Below, in pieces: positions 28,627 through 38,094 of a DNA stretch of 64,000 bases; within the stretch, counting starts at the first letter, position 1, and each line of letters opens with the position of its first letter. The DNA lies in contig JAFGUG010000023.1 of the NCBI GenBank assembly GCA_016938655.1, positions 1 to 64,000 of the forward strand. Direction: 5' to 3'. Origin of the DNA: Thiotrichales bacterium (GTDB lineage: Bacteria; Pseudomonadota; Gammaproteobacteria; Thiomicrospirales; Thiomicrospiraceae). Made by a program: the position numbers and the translations under genes. The notes beneath the pieces were generated by a model. It did not search any database, was not told the DNA's origin, and saw nothing but the letters and a program-made list of their open reading frames with translations.

Positions 28627-29301
28627 TTAATGGAACAGATGCTGTAAACGAGCGGTCATCATCTCGGCCATAATCTTGAGAAAGTACGTACCGAGGTCGG
28701 AGTGGAATCGTTCTGAAGTGCTGCCCAGCGCCAACACACCCCAAACCTTTTGCTCACCCAAAGGCAGTAAACAGACCGATTTCATTAAGTCTTGAGTATG
28801 AAACAGGCCTTTTTGCCAGTCGTTTTCGAGCACGCCACAAGCGGGTTCTTCCGGGACTAGGGTGGTTTTTAAGGTCTGCACCCACGTTTGGCTGACGCCT
28901 AATTGGGTCACGCCATGCAAACTGATATCCGGCACATCCCACGTCACTAAGGCCACCTCTTCCACTTCAAAACGGGTTTTCATCTCATGAATAATGCAAT
29001 CCACTGCCGCCTGTTCTGATCGCGCTTCCATCAGCTGTTTGGTAAAGTCACGCACCTTATGCAATAAACGGCCGTTTTCACCTGCGATATCAATTAAGGT
29101 ATCCACCTCCACTTGCAACTCATCGCGTTGGTGGCGCAGTTGATAAATCTGGCGCTCTAATAACGACACCGCTTTGCCCGATTCTGGGTGCGGAATACTT
29201 AAGTCATCCAGTAAGTTTGGGAATACATGAAAAAACTCACGGTTCTTGTTAAGGAAATTTGCAACGTCTTCCTCTTTTAAATCGTTTAATAGGCTAGACA
29301 T
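28627..29301 (-). CDS. DUF484 family protein
   Basis: 224 residues from the ATG at 29301. GAAGGAG sits 9 bases upstream, inside the end of dapF, and the genes overlap by 8 bp. The N-terminal VANFLNKNREFFHVFPNLLDDLSIPH and a central coiled coil (LLERQIYQLRHQRDELQVEV) lead into a GAF-like C-terminal half ending LLPLGEQKVWGVLALGS. DUF484 proteins are near-constant neighbours of xerC and dapF; their role is not established. Normal length. Confidence 0.9.
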   Translation of the reverse strand: MSSLLNDLKEEDVANFLNKNREFFHVFPNLLDDLSIPHPESGKAVSLLERQIYQLRHQRDELQVEVDTLIDIAGENGRLLHKVRDFTKQLMEARSEQAAVDCIIHEMKTRFEVEEVALVTWDVPDISLHGVTQLGVSQTWVQTLKTTLVPEEPACGVLENDWQKGLFHTQDLMKSVCLLPLGEQKVWGVLALGSTSERFHSDLGTYFLKIMAEMMTARLQHLFH

Positions 29302-30130
29302 GCTCAATGACTCCTTCAAACACCGTATCGGCAGGGCCAGTCATCCAAACCGGTTGATCACGTTGCCCATTCCAGGCCACGGTTAAATCACCACCCGGTA
29401 GAGAAATCGTCACTTCATCCGCCACTTCATCCCAGTTGCGAAACACCACCATTGCCGCACAAGCCCCAGTACCGCAGGCTAAGGTTTCTGCCGCGCCACG
29501 CTCATACACACGTAATTTAATATGCGATTCATCGACCTTTTCCGCAAAACCCACATTCACCCGTTCTGGGAAGGCGATGTGTGACTCTAACCCTTCACCA
29601 AAGTGTTCAACGGGCGCATTTTCAATGTCGACCACTTTTAACACCGCGTGCGGATTCCCCATCGACACCGCCCCCACTTGAACGTGTTCACCATGTACCG
29701 CCAACTCATACAACGGTTGTTCTTGCGGGGCCGTTAGCGGCAGACTGCTTGGCTCAAAATTAGGAGGCCCCATATTCACTCGAATCCAACCGTTGCCTTC
29801 AACGTACAACACAATAATTCCCGAGGCGGTTTCCACGGTAATCTCGGTTTTATCCGTTAAGCCTTTATCGTAAACAAACTTGGCAAAACAACGTGCGCCA
29901 TTGCCACACTGCTGAACTTCCGAGCCATCGGCATTAAAAATACGATACCTAAAATCCACATTGGGGGTTTCGGTGGCTTCGACCAGCAACAATTGGTCAA
30001 AACCAATGCCAAAATGACGATCTGCCCAACCTTTAACCAGGCCTGCTGATAATTCAACGGATTGATTGATCGCATCAATCACCATAAAGTCATTGCCTAA
30101 GCCGTGCATTTTTGTAAATTTTAAAGCCAT
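29294..30130 (-). CDS. dapF: Diaminopimelate epimerase
   Basis: 278 residues. The two catalytic cysteines are in NGARCFAKFVYDKGLT (about 73-88) and ETLACGTGACAAMV (about 217-230). MHGLGNDFMVID at the N terminus is the family start. It interconverts LL- and meso-diaminopimelate for lysine and peptidoglycan. It is first in the dapF-DUF484-xerC operon and divergent from hslU. Confidence 0.97.
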   Translation of the reverse strand: MALKFTKMHGLGNDFMVIDAINQSVELSAGLVKGWADRHFGIGFDQLLLVEATETPNVDFRYRIFNADGSEVQQCGNGARCFAKFVYDKGLTDKTEITVETASGIIVLYVEGNGWIRVNMGPPNFEPSSLPLTAPQEQPLYELAVHGEHVQVGAVSMGNPHAVLKVVDIENAPVEHFGEGLESHIAFPERVNVGFAEKVDESHIKLRVYERGAAETLACGTGACAAMVVFRNWDEVADEVTISLPGGDLTVAWNGQRDQPVWMTGPADTVFEGVIEHV

Positions 30131-30240
30131 GAAACGCCCTTTTACCCAGTTATTTTGGAAGATAAAAACAATAATAAAACGCTAAAAAAACACAAATGTA
30201 TCACGTGCTCAGTCAATACGCAAAGCGCAGCGTTTTCCTT

Positions 30241-30246
30241 TATAAT
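30241..30246 (+). promoter_or_regulatory. Candidate -10 element for hslU
   Basis: A perfect TATAAT 40 bp before the hslU ATG at 30286. The -35 is not convincing. Its position makes translation from the upstream in-frame ATG at 30196 unlikely. Confidence 0.4.
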
Positions 30247-30285
30247 AGCCCAATTATTGAAATAACCGTAGGACCCAATTCCCCC

Positions 30286-31605
30286 ATGATGACACCAAAA
30301 GAGATTGTTCACAGTTTAGACACCCATATCGTTGGCCAAGCCGATGCCAAACGTGCCGTTGCGGTTGCATTGCGTAACCGCTGGAGACGCTCTCAACTCG
30401 GTGAAGCGTTACGTCATGAAGTCACGCCAAAAAACATTCTGATGATTGGACCAACCGGGGTCGGTAAAACTGAAATCGCCCGCCGTTTAGCGTCGCTTTC
30501 CAATGCGCCTTTTCTAAAAATCGAAGCCACAAAATTCACCGAAGTGGGTTACGTGGGTCGCGATGTTGATTCCATTATTCGTGACTTAATGGAAAACGCC
30601 TTGAAAATGGTGCGAGAACAAGCCACTAAAAAAGTGCAACGCCAAGCCGAAGACGCCGCTGAAGAGCGAATTTTGGATATTCTTCTTCCGCCCGCGCGGG
30701 GTCGTGAAGAAGAAAGTTACGACAATATGTCGGAAACCCGCCAAAAATTCCGCAAAAAACTGCGTGAAGGTGACCTCGACAATAAAGAAATTGAAATTGA
30801 CATCAATGCCGCCCCCGCACACGTTGAAATTATGGGCATGCCTGGAATGGAAGACATGACCCAGCAACTGCAAGGTATGTTTGAAGGTCTGGGCAAAGGC
30901 AAAAAAGAGAAACGCAAACTGCCCATTAAAAAAGCCCTAAAAGCCCTAGTGGAAGATGAAGCACAACGTTTAATCAGTGAAGAGGACATTAAAGCCCAAG
31001 CGGTTGAAGCGGTTGAGCAGAACGGCATTGTGTTTATTGACGAAATTGATAAGGTGGCCAAACGCCAAGAAGCCAGCGGTGGCGATGTTTCTCGTGAAGG
31101 TGTGCAACGTGATTTACTGCCACTGATTGAAGGCAGTACGGTTTCGACTAAATACGGCATGATTAAAACTGACCACATTCTGTTTATCGCATCGGGTGCG
31201 TTCCATGTGTCTAAGCCATCGGATTTGATTCCTGAATTACAAGGTCGTCTACCGATTCGTGTGGAGCTTAAATCTCTGACAGTTGAAGATTTTGTGCGCA
31301 TTTTAACCGAACCTAAAGCCGCTTTGACGACTCAAGCGATTGCCCTCATGGCCACCGAAGGCGTGACCTTAAGCTTTACCCCGGGCGGCATTCAACGCAT
31401 GGCGGAAATTGCATACCAAGTGAACGAAGGCACCGAAAACATTGGTGCGCGTCGTTTGCATACCGTCATGGAACGCCTACTGGAAGAGATCTCATTTGAA
31501 GCGCCGGATATGCGTGGCGCACAAGTTGAAATCACCCCTGAATTTGTCGAAGAGCGTTTAGGCGAGTTGGCAATGGATCAAGACTTGTCACAGTATATTT
31601 TATAA
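30286..31605 (+). CDS. hslU: ATP-dependent protease HslU (ClpY) ATPase subunit
   Basis: 439 residues from the ATG at 30286 (M-M-T-P-K-E-I-V), matching the usual 440-445; an upstream in-frame extension of 30 codons is rejected. Walker A is [15 protein letters not shown], Walker [14 protein letters not shown], and the tail ends LSQYIL, which docks into HslV. It unfolds substrates for HslV. It heads a plus-strand run hslU-DUF971-ubiE-ubiJ-ubiB, without hslV in front of it. Confidence 0.97.
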   Translation: MMTPKEIVHSLDTHIVGQADAKRAVAVALRNRWRRSQLGEALRHEVTPKNILMIGPTGVGKTEIARRLASLSNAPFLKIEATKFTEVGYVGRDVDSIIRDLMENALKMVREQATKKVQRQAEDAAEERILDILLPPARGREEESYDNMSETRQKFRKKLREGDLDNKEIEIDINAAPAHVEIMGMPGMEDMTQQLQGMFEGLGKGKKEKRKLPIKKALKALVEDEAQRLISEEDIKAQAVEAVEQNGIVFIDEIDKVAKRQEASGGDVSREGVQRDLLPLIEGSTVSTKYGMIKTDHILFIASGAFHVSKPSDLIPELQGRLPIRVELKSLTVEDFVRILTEPKAALTTQAIALMATEGVTLSFTPGGIQRMAEIAYQVNEGTENIGARRLHTVMERLLEEISFEAPDMRGAQVEITPEFVEERLGELAMDQDLSQYIL

Positions 31606-31629
31606 ACCTAACAAACATTAACCAAAGTC

Positions 31630-31641
31630 AGCAGGCCTGCT
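31630..31641. repeat. Perfect AGCAGGCCTGCT palindrome just before the DUF971 start
   Basis: Ends 3 bp before the ATG at 31645 and occupies the place of the ribosome-binding site. Its CAGG is the only purine-rich candidate, so the repeat may double as part of the translation start. Confidence 0.85.
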
Positions 31642-31644
31642 TAT

Positions 31645-32025
31645 ATGCCCCATCCAACCGACATTAAACTGCATCAAGTCTCCAAAATATTGGAGGTGAG
31701 TTTTGACAGCGGTGAAACCTTTAACTTGCCATGCGAATACCTGCGTGTCTACTCGCAATCGGCCGAAGTCACTGGCCATGCGCCGGGGCAAGAGGTGTTA
31801 CAAGTGGGCAAACAAGCGGTCAACGTTACCGATATTACGCCCGTGGGTAACTACGCCATTAAATTGCACTTTGACGATGGTCACGATACCGGCCTTTACA
31901 CGTGGGAACGCCTCTATGAATTAGGGGTTAACCAAGAACAAAACTGGGTCGATTATCTGCGTCGTTTAATGCGCGCCGGCCATCAGCACGACGATTTAAC
32001 CAAGTTAATTGAATCGTCACGCTAG
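31645..32025 (+). CDS. DUF971 protein
   Basis: 126 residues. ILEVSFDSGETFNLPCEYLRVYSQSAEVTGH and VTDITPVGNYAIKLHFDDGHDTGLYTWERLYELG match DUF971 (a fold like the N-terminal domain of gamma-butyrobetaine hydroxylase), read here in two short pieces. It commonly follows hslU in gammaproteobacteria, as here 39 bp later. Biochemical role unknown. Confidence 0.9.
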   Translation: MPHPTDIKLHQVSKILEVSFDSGETFNLPCEYLRVYSQSAEVTGHAPGQEVLQVGKQAVNVTDITPVGNYAIKLHFDDGHDTGLYTWERLYELGVNQEQNWVDYLRRLMRAGHQHDDLTKLIESSR

Positions 32026-32105
32026 TAAAAAAAACATTAACACCGTAAAAACGATTTAGACAATAAGCAAACTCAGTAACCGCAATTTATAAGAGACCCA
32101 AGATT

Positions 32106-32870
32106 ATGAGTCAACAATCAAACCATCAAAAGAAAACCATCGACTTTGGATTCAGCGAAGTGCCTTTGGAAGAGAAAGTCAAAAAAGTGAAAGGGGTCTT
32201 TGATTCGGTTGCCGGTAACTACGACATTATGAACGACGTCATGTCGATGGGCATTCACCGTTTGTGGAAACGCCATACCATTGAACTGAGCGGTATTCGC
32301 CCAGGGCACGTGGTACTTGATTTAGCGGGCGGTACGGGTGATTTAACCAAAGCGTTTGCGAAACGAGTAGGTAAAACGGGCAAAGTGGTGCTGGCCGACA
32401 TTAACGAAAGCATGGTGCGTGTTGGTCGTGATCGTCTGATTAACGAAGGCATTGCTGGTAATGTTGAATACACTATTACCAACGCTGAAGCACTTGCCTT
32501 CCCGGATAACACCTTTGATTTATGCACCATCGCCTTTGGTCTGCGTAACGTCACGAATAAAGACAAAGCCTTAGAAGAGTTGTATCGCGTGTTAAAACCG
32601 GGCGGCCAATTGATGGTGTTAGAGTTCTCAAAAGTCACGCAACCCATGTTGGCCAAAGCCTATGACTTCTACTCGTTTAATATTCTGCCAAAAATGGGCA
32701 AGCTGATTGCCGACGACGAAGCCAGCTATCAATATTTAGCGGAGTCGATTCGTATGCACCCAGACCAAGAAACCCTAAAACAGATGATGTTGGATGCAGG
32801 GTTTGATAAGGCAGAATATCTAAACATGAGTGAGGGGATCGTTGCCCTACATCGCGCTTGGAAATATTAG
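32106..32870 (+). CDS. ubiE: Ubiquinone/menaquinone C-methyltransferase
   Basis: 254 residues. [19 protein letters not shown], the SAM-binding [39 protein letters not shown] and [16 protein letters not shown] are all UbiE/COQ5 signatures. It methylates the benzoquinone ring of ubiquinone. ubiJ and ubiB follow, so this is the usual ubiEJB cluster. Confidence 0.97.
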   Translation: MSQQSNHQKKTIDFGFSEVPLEEKVKKVKGVFDSVAGNYDIMNDVMSMGIHRLWKRHTIELSGIRPGHVVLDLAGGTGDLTKAFAKRVGKTGKVVLADINESMVRVGRDRLINEGIAGNVEYTITNAEALAFPDNTFDLCTIAFGLRNVTNKDKALEELYRVLKPGGQLMVLEFSKVTQPMLAKAYDFYSFNILPKMGKLIADDEASYQYLAESIRMHPDQETLKQMMLDAGFDKAEYLNMSEGIVALHRAWKY

Positions 32871-32918
32871 AATTTTATAGTGCGTTAAAGCACGCTGTCT
32901 CTTTGTCGGTGTTCGGTC

Positions 32919-32934
32919 GTGTACATTTGTACAC
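32919..32934. repeat. GTGTACA-TT-TGTACAC palindrome in the ubiE/ubiJ gap
   Basis: Perfect 7-bp arms around TT, followed by a pyrimidine-rich tract. The 174-bp gap also has TTGACC (32949) with TCTAAA (32973), a possible weak promoter for ubiJ. The palindrome could be an operator. Confidence 0.6.
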
Positions 32935-33044
32935 TCCCTCTCCCCTCCTTGACCTAGCGAACTTTCTGGAACTCTAAATTTTCTAAAATATTAGCCAAAA
33001 TGACTCACTTATTTAACTGACCCAATTTTAAGAAGTTGAACCTT

Positions 33045-33689
33045 ATGAAACCGCAACCAGGCCTGCTCAAAACAACCAAAGCCAAAGTTATTGAAATGGC
33101 TCTTAATGAAGCCATTCGTTTAGATGAGATGCAAGGGCGCGCATTTGAACCGCTTGAAGATTCGGTGATTAACGTCACCTTAACCGATATTCAAATTGCA
33201 TTCGATTTTGCATTCACCGCCTATGGTGTGAGCGTTTCTAGTGAACCTGCGCCCTCTGTCGATAGCGTAATTGAGACCACGTTTATTGACTTTTTGGCTT
33301 TGCCAAAACAAGCAGGCCTGCCTAATGCCAAATTGTCGGGTAATGAGATTAAAGCCGAACAGTTTATTCACGCCTTAGCTACCTTAGAAATTGACTGGGA
33401 AGAGCATCTTTCACATTACACCGGCGACTTAATTGCCTTTAAGATTGGCCATGGTGTGCGCTCCATTTTGCAAGCAAAGCAATCGGCGAAACAACAAGCT
33501 GGCGATACCTTAAAAGAGTATCTGCAATTTGAACTGCAAGCGGTGCCAACCCCCAGTCAAGTGGCTTATTTTAATTCGCAAGTCACCCAAACCGCCGAAG
33601 CGGTCGATAGTCTTGCCGAGCGTATTGAAGCCCTAATTCAAACGACCACTCAATCTAATAAATCTAATAAATCTAATACGACCGATTAA
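33045..33689 (+). CDS. ubiJ: Ubiquinone biosynthesis accessory factor UbiJ (SCP2-like lipid-binding)
   Basis: 214 residues from the ATG at 33045 (MKPQPGLLKTT); a TTG three codons upstream is possible. The SCP2-like core lies in the first 130 residues (INVTLTDIQIAFDFAFTAYGVSV, split at IAF) and the C terminus is helical (VDSLAERIEALIQ). UbiJ organises the soluble Ubi complex. Identification rests on position between ubiE and ubiB plus the fold pattern. The C terminus has a run of Ser-Asn-Lys from a short tandem repeat (AATCTAATA, 33653-33680). Confidence 0.88.
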   Translation: MKPQPGLLKTTKAKVIEMALNEAIRLDEMQGRAFEPLEDSVINVTLTDIQIAFDFAFTAYGVSVSSEPAPSVDSVIETTFIDFLALPKQAGLPNAKLSGNEIKAEQFIHALATLEIDWEEHLSHYTGDLIAFKIGHGVRSILQAKQSAKQQAGDTLKEYLQFELQAVPTPSQVAYFNSQVTQTAEAVDSLAERIEALIQTTTQSNKSNKSNTTD

Positions 33690-33722
33690 TCGGCCTCCCA
33701 CTTTCTAAACAGAATCGACTGA

Positions 33723-35336
33723 ATGAAACTACTTAAACAGCTTTTTCGTATTATCAAAATCAACCAAGTTTTAACCCACTATCAAATCGATAAAATGGTG
33801 TTAACCAGTACTAAATACAGCTGGTTGATTCTGCTTAACCGTCTTTTTCCGTGGAACTGGTCAGCGCAATCCGATGCCAGTCGTGGCGAACGGATTCGTC
33901 TTTCGTTGGAAGAGTTGGGGCCTATTTTCATCAAACTCGGTCAAGCCCTCTCCACCCGTAAAGACCTGCTACCACAAGACATCTCGGTTGAACTTACCAA
34001 ACTGCAAGACGACTGCCCACCATTTGATGAAGTGCACTCCAAACAGTTAATTGAAACTGCACTCAAAAAAGACGTTGAAGAGGCCTTTGCCACGTTTGAC
34101 CCAATTCCCATGGCCTCGGCCTCCATTGCCCAAGTTCACGCGGCGACCTTACATTCTGGTACCGATGTAGTCGTTAAGGTGGTGCGCCCCGACATTAAAC
34201 CGGTCATCGAACAAGACGTCGCCATTATGTACAGCCTAGCAAAACTGCTGGAAACCGCAGTCAAAGAGTCACGTCGTTTGCACCCCGTTGAAGTGGTCTC
34301 CGAGTTTGAAAAAACCATCTTAGATGAACTCGACATGATGCGTGAAGCGGCCAATGCCACCCAACTGCGCCGTAACTTTGAAGACTCAGATTTGCTGTAT
34401 GTACCAGAAATTTACTGGTCACACACCAACGACAACGTCATGACCATGGAGCGCATCTACGGCACACGCATCAGTGAAATCGACAAAATTGAGCAACAAG
34501 GCATCGACCTGACCGACCTGTCCGCAAAAGGGGTCACCATCTTCTTTACCCAAGTGTTCAAGCACAACTTTTTCCATGCCGACATGCACCCGGGAAACAT
34601 CTTTGTCTTACCGGATGGTCGTTATGCCGCCATCGATTTTGGCATCATGGGCACGCTTACCCCAGAAGACCAACGTTATTTAGCCGAGAACTTTTTGGCA
34701 TTCTTTAACCGTGATTACTTACGCGTGGCCGAACTGCACATTGAATCCGAATGGGTGCCACGTGATACCCGTGTTAACGAACTGGAATCGGCGATTCGTG
34801 CCGTCTGTGAACCGATTTGGGATAGACCGCTCAAAGAGATCTCCTTTGGTCTGTTTTTAATGCGCTTGTTCCAAACTGCACGTCGCTTTGGAATGGAAGT
34901 ACAACCGCAGTTGGTTTTACTGCAAAAAACCTTACTAAATATTGAAGGTTTAGGCCGTCAACTGGACGACGAACTCGACCTTTGGGACACCGCCAAACCG
35001 TTTTTAGAAGACTGGATGAAAGACCGTGTTGGGCCGCAGAGCTTGGTTAAAAACATCAAAGCCAACTTGCCGTTTTGGATTGAACAAGCCCCACAAATCC
35101 CTGGTCTGCTGCACAGTACGTTAAATAAAATGGCGCACGGCGGAATGGGCATGCAATCCGAACAACTGGCTGAACTGCAACGCGAGATTCGCCAACAGAA
35201 TGCCCAGCAACGCTATCGAGGCATGGGTTTTGGATTAATTTTATTAGGTATTTTTATTCCTATCGAACTGCAAACCCCACTCTGGGGGCAAATCGCCCTG
35301 ATTGCATTGGGCGGATACTTCTTAATTAAGAAGTAA
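33723..35336 (+). CDS. ubiB: Ubiquinone biosynthesis protein kinase-like UbiB
   Basis: 537 residues. The ADCK/UbiB markers are present: the KxGQ helix (FIKLGQALSTRKDLLP, about 71-86), the Ala-rich loop PMASASIAQVHAA, the invariant Lys in VVVKVVRPDI, HADMHPGNIF and AIDFGIMG. Two C-terminal transmembrane helices (about 500-535) anchor it. It acts as an atypical ATPase in ubiquinone assembly. It follows ubiJ directly. Confidence 0.96.
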   Translation: MKLLKQLFRIIKINQVLTHYQIDKMVLTSTKYSWLILLNRLFPWNWSAQSDASRGERIRLSLEELGPIFIKLGQALSTRKDLLPQDISVELTKLQDDCPPFDEVHSKQLIETALKKDVEEAFATFDPIPMASASIAQVHAATLHSGTDVVVKVVRPDIKPVIEQDVAIMYSLAKLLETAVKESRRLHPVEVVSEFEKTILDELDMMREAANATQLRRNFEDSDLLYVPEIYWSHTNDNVMTMERIYGTRISEIDKIEQQGIDLTDLSAKGVTIFFTQVFKHNFFHADMHPGNIFVLPDGRYAAIDFGIMGTLTPEDQRYLAENFLAFFNRDYLRVAELHIESEWVPRDTRVNELESAIRAVCEPIWDRPLKEISFGLFLMRLFQTARRFGMEVQPQLVLLQKTLLNIEGLGRQLDDELDLWDTAKPFLEDWMKDRVGPQSLVKNIKANLPFWIEQAPQIPGLLHSTLNKMAHGGMGMQSEQLAELQREIRQQNAQQRYRGMGFGLILLGIFIPIELQTPLWGQIALIALGGYFLIKK

Positions 35337-35391
35337 ATTAAGGTCAAAATCGTAAAGTTCATCGAAACAAGACGTTTTTTAAGAGGTTGTT

Positions 35392-36081
35392 GTGGTTAAA
35401 CATTTATTAATAGTGCTGTTTGTTTTAACACTCACCGCCTGTGCCAGCCCATACCCAATGGGCATGAGCGAAGAGCAGTGGCAAAAACTCACCCCTAACG
35501 AGCGTCAAAGTTTGCTGTTAAAACAGCAAGAGTACGATGAACAGCAACGCCTACAACGTCAGCAAGCGCAAGCCAAACAGCGCGAACTGGAACTGGCACT
35601 GCAAATTCAAGAAGAACAACGACTGGCTCAACTATACGCCAACCCTATTGAAGGCAACGTCGTCATGATAAACCTGCTGTCTGGTGAGTACCGTTATAAG
35701 AAACGCGTCTTCCAAATTCAACCCATCAGCATTCTGTTAGCACGCGGGGAAACCAAAGAGATTCGTTTAGCATTACGCGATGCCAAGGGCAAGCGTTCCA
35801 GTGAACGGGCGTTTGTGAAATATAATAGTGAAGGAACAGGTCTTTATCTATACCTCAACACACCGTCGAAGTATAACGACGACTACATTGCGGTATTGCG
35901 CGATGGCAGATGGAACTGTGGCTCAAATAGCCAACATCAATTTGCTTACAACCAAAATGAGTCATTGCAAAATTTACAGCTGTTCGTAAAAGATAAAAAT
36001 GCGAAGTGTCGACCCCAATACTCGGCGCCCCAACACGGTCAACCGTACCCAATCGGTCGCCCTATTCCTAACCGGAGATAA
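35392..36081 (+). CDS. Predicted lipoprotein with N-terminal Gln-rich coiled coil
   Basis: 229 residues from a GTG at 35392, with AAGAGG five bases before it. MVKHLLIVLFVLTLTAC is a lipoprotein signal (lipobox L-T-A-C, Cys17). Residues 40-85 are Gln/Glu-rich and likely helical (QQEYDEQQRLQRQQAQAKQR). The second half resembles a small beta domain with two Cys (WNCGSN and AKCRPQY). No family recognised. The thioredoxin-like gene starts 2 bp after its stop, so they are coupled, perhaps as an envelope redox pair. Confidence 0.7.
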   Translation: MVKHLLIVLFVLTLTACASPYPMGMSEEQWQKLTPNERQSLLLKQQEYDEQQRLQRQQAQAKQRELELALQIQEEQRLAQLYANPIEGNVVMINLLSGEYRYKKRVFQIQPISILLARGETKEIRLALRDAKGKRSSERAFVKYNSEGTGLYLYLNTPSKYNDDYIAVLRDGRWNCGSNSQHQFAYNQNESLQNLQLFVKDKNAKCRPQYSAPQHGQPYPIGRPIPNRR

Positions 36082-36082
36082 C

Positions 36083-36616
36083 ATGAAATTAGTCAACTCA
36101 CTGATATTGAGTCTGTTTTTAAGCCTACCTTTTGCTACAAATAGTGCGCAAGCAGGTGAAATTTTACCGTTGGCCGTTGACCTGCAAAAAACCAGTGCTA
36201 CCGCGGCTAAACACAATGTACCTGTGATTATTTTTGCTACTGCAACGTGGTGTAACTACTGTAAAAAACTCGAAGAGAATATTCTGTTCCCGCTTCTTCA
36301 AACCACCAAACTGGAAGAGTACGGTGAATTTAAACAACTGCTGTTAGACAAATCACATTGGATGATGAAAGACTTTGATGGCAATGACATTGAGATGAAA
36401 ACCTACGGCCCGAAGCTGGGTGTGAAAGTGGCCCCCACCACGATGTTTTTTAACAGCAAAGGTGAACAAATTGCCGAACCGATTATTGGTTTAACCCTAG
36501 AAGAACACTATCCTGGTAATCTAGAAAAACGCATTAACCAAGCGTTAGAAGCGCTCGGCAACCCAAAACGTGTGGATATCTATAAAATGGTCGATGAAAG
36601 TAACGGTTACAAATAA
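36083..36616 (+). CDS. Periplasmic thioredoxin-like protein (CNYC)
   Basis: 177 residues from the ATG at 36083, with GGAG seven bases upstream; the longer ORF reading is rejected. A signal peptide (MKLVNSLILSLFLSLPFATN, cut near SAQA) is followed by a thioredoxin fold: VIIFATATWCNYCKKLEENI with active-site Cys-Asn-Tyr-Cys, and the cis-Pro region VKVAPTTMFFNSKGEQI. It probably reduces disulfides in the periplasm. The substrate may be the co-encoded Cys-containing lipoprotein (inference). Confidence 0.85.
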   Translation: MKLVNSLILSLFLSLPFATNSAQAGEILPLAVDLQKTSATAAKHNVPVIIFATATWCNYCKKLEENILFPLLQTTKLEEYGEFKQLLLDKSHWMMKDFDGNDIEMKTYGPKLGVKVAPTTMFFNSKGEQIAEPIIGLTLEEHYPGNLEKRINQALEALGNPKRVDIYKMVDESNGYK

Positions 36617-36636
36617 TCTATCTAACACCCAATAAT

Positions 36637-36675
36637 AAAAAAGCGGCGATGAATATTTTCATCGCCGCTTTTTTT
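36637..36675. terminator. Strong bidirectional terminator
   Basis: AAAAAAGCGGCGATGAA and TTCATCGCCGCTTTTTT form a 17-bp stem with a 4-nt loop. It separates the plus-strand ubi run from the minus-strand guanidine island. Confidence 0.95.
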
Positions 36676-36691
36676 ATGCCTTTAAAAATCA

Positions 36692-36703
36692 AGCAGGCCT
36701 GCT
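36692..36703. repeat. Perfect AGCAGGCCTGCT palindrome at the left edge of the guanidine island
   Basis: Lies between the bidirectional terminator and the end of the glutamine-synthetase-like gene. The next copy to the right is 3.8 kb away. Confidence 0.9.
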
Positions 36704-36725
36704 CATTCTTAGAATGACTTAAGAC

Positions 36726-38087
36726 TTAAAACAGATGACTGTAACGCTTAATCTCCCAAGCAGAAATCGTACGGTGATACTCCTCCCATTCGGCGGTTTT
36801 GTATTTAATAAACTCATCCGACAACGGTTTACCCAACACATCTTCAACAAACGGGTCAGCGGCAAAGGCTTGCACCGCTTCCATTAAGTTTTGTGGTAAA
36901 AACTCAATGTCGCGCGCAGTGCGTTCTTCTTCCGTTAGGTCGTACAAATTATCCTCTTGCGGTTTGCCTGGATCAAGTTTCTCTTTAATCCCTTGCAAGC
37001 CGGCTGCTAACGCCAAGGTTGCGGCTAAATAGGGGTTAACCGCCCCATCGGCATTTCTTGATTCAAAACGTCCACCGCCCATTGGCACACGCACCGAATT
37101 GGTTCGGTTGTTTGAACCAAACGAGTTAAACACCGGTGCCCAAGAGAAGGTTGCCATATCACCTTGTCTCACCAAACGTTTATAGCTATTAACCGTTGGC
37201 GAAAAGACCGCACACAAGGCTGGGCCGTGTTTTAACACACCGGCAATAAACTGGTACCCAATCTCGGTTAAGCCTAAGCCTCTAGGGTCGTCTTTAGGGT
37301 CACATTTAAAGACGTTCTCACCGGTAACTTTATCAAACAACGACATATTAAAATGCGCACCATTACCGGTTTTGTCGGCAAACGGTTTGGGCATAAAGGT
37401 CGCCAATAAGCCCTCTTCTTGCGCATAGTGTTTGGCCATGTATCGGAAGAAGATAAAGCGATCACACATGGTTAAAGCATCGCTGTACTGAAAATCAAAC
37501 TCGTATTGGCCATTGGCATCTTCATGATCTAACGAGTACAAATCCCAACCTAAATCATTAATGGTGGTGGCCATTTTATCCAACCACGTAAAACGATTCA
37601 TAAAGCTGCGCACGTCGTAACACGGCTTGGTTAAACGGTCGTCTTTATCGGGAACGGATAATGAACCGTCCTCCTCCTCTTTTAACACAAACAGTTCGCA
37701 CTCAATCCCTAAGTTAAAGCCAAATCCTATCTCTTCAGCTTGCGCTAAGACTTTCTTAAGCGCCACACGGGTGTTAATTTCGTAGGGTTCGCCATGCAAG
37801 GTGTTGTCGGCGGCCATCCACGCGACTTCCGGTTGCCACGGCAGTTGAATCAGACTGTTTAAGTCCGGTACCGAGGCAATCTCATCCTCGTTTGGTTTTT
37901 GCCCCAGACCGTCCAGCGCATAACCGGTATACAACTCGGAACCTTTGACCATGTGACCTAAGTGGTCAATGGGCACAAACTTACCCTTTGGGATACCGTG
38001 AATATCCACATAAGCGCCAATGCAATATTTCACGCCCATCTCTTTTAGTTTTGAAGTGGTCTCTTTAATATCAAATGTACTGTTCAT
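36726..38087 (-). CDS. Glutamine-synthetase family protein, type III/GlnT-like
   Basis: 453 residues from the ATG at 38087 ([11 protein letters not shown]), after GAGAG; the 24-codon extension overlaps the upstream gene and is rejected. Visible GS-fold elements are [54 protein letters not shown] and [17 protein letters not shown]. It is shorter than and divergent from GlnA, resembling TIGR03105-type GlnT and gamma-glutamylamide synthetases. It may assimilate ammonia released from guanidine, or ligate an amine to glutamate. It is last in the unit SBP-creatininase-GS; gap to the creatininase gene is 7 bp. Confidence 0.85.
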   Translation of the reverse strand: MNSTFDIKETTSKLKEMGVKYCIGAYVDIHGIPKGKFVPIDHLGHMVKGSELYTGYALDGLGQKPNEDEIASVPDLNSLIQLPWQPEVAWMAADNTLHGEPYEINTRVALKKVLAQAEEIGFGFNLGIECELFVLKEEEDGSLSVPDKDDRLTKPCYDVRSFMNRFTWLDKMATTINDLGWDLYSLDHEDANGQYEFDFQYSDALTMCDRFIFFRYMAKHYAQEEGLLATFMPKPFADKTGNGAHFNMSLFDKVTGENVFKCDPKDDPRGLGLTEIGYQFIAGVLKHGPALCAVFSPTVNSYKRLVRQGDMATFSWAPVFNSFGSNNRTNSVRVPMGGGRFESRNADGAVNPYLAATLALAAGLQGIKEKLDPGKPQEDNLYDLTEEERTARDIEFLPQNLMEAVQAFAADPFVEDVLGKPLSDEFIKYKTAEWEEYHRTISAWEIKRYSHLF

Positions 38088-38094
38088 AATGCTC

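Noticed and set aside
30717..31301. 194-codon minus-strand frame inside hslU
   Set aside because: Antisense shadow with Ser/Arg-rich low-complexity translation; hslU is certain.
33653..33680. Phase-variable repeat in ubiJ
   Set aside because: Only about three 9-bp units, a multiple of three, so copy changes would not shift the frame.
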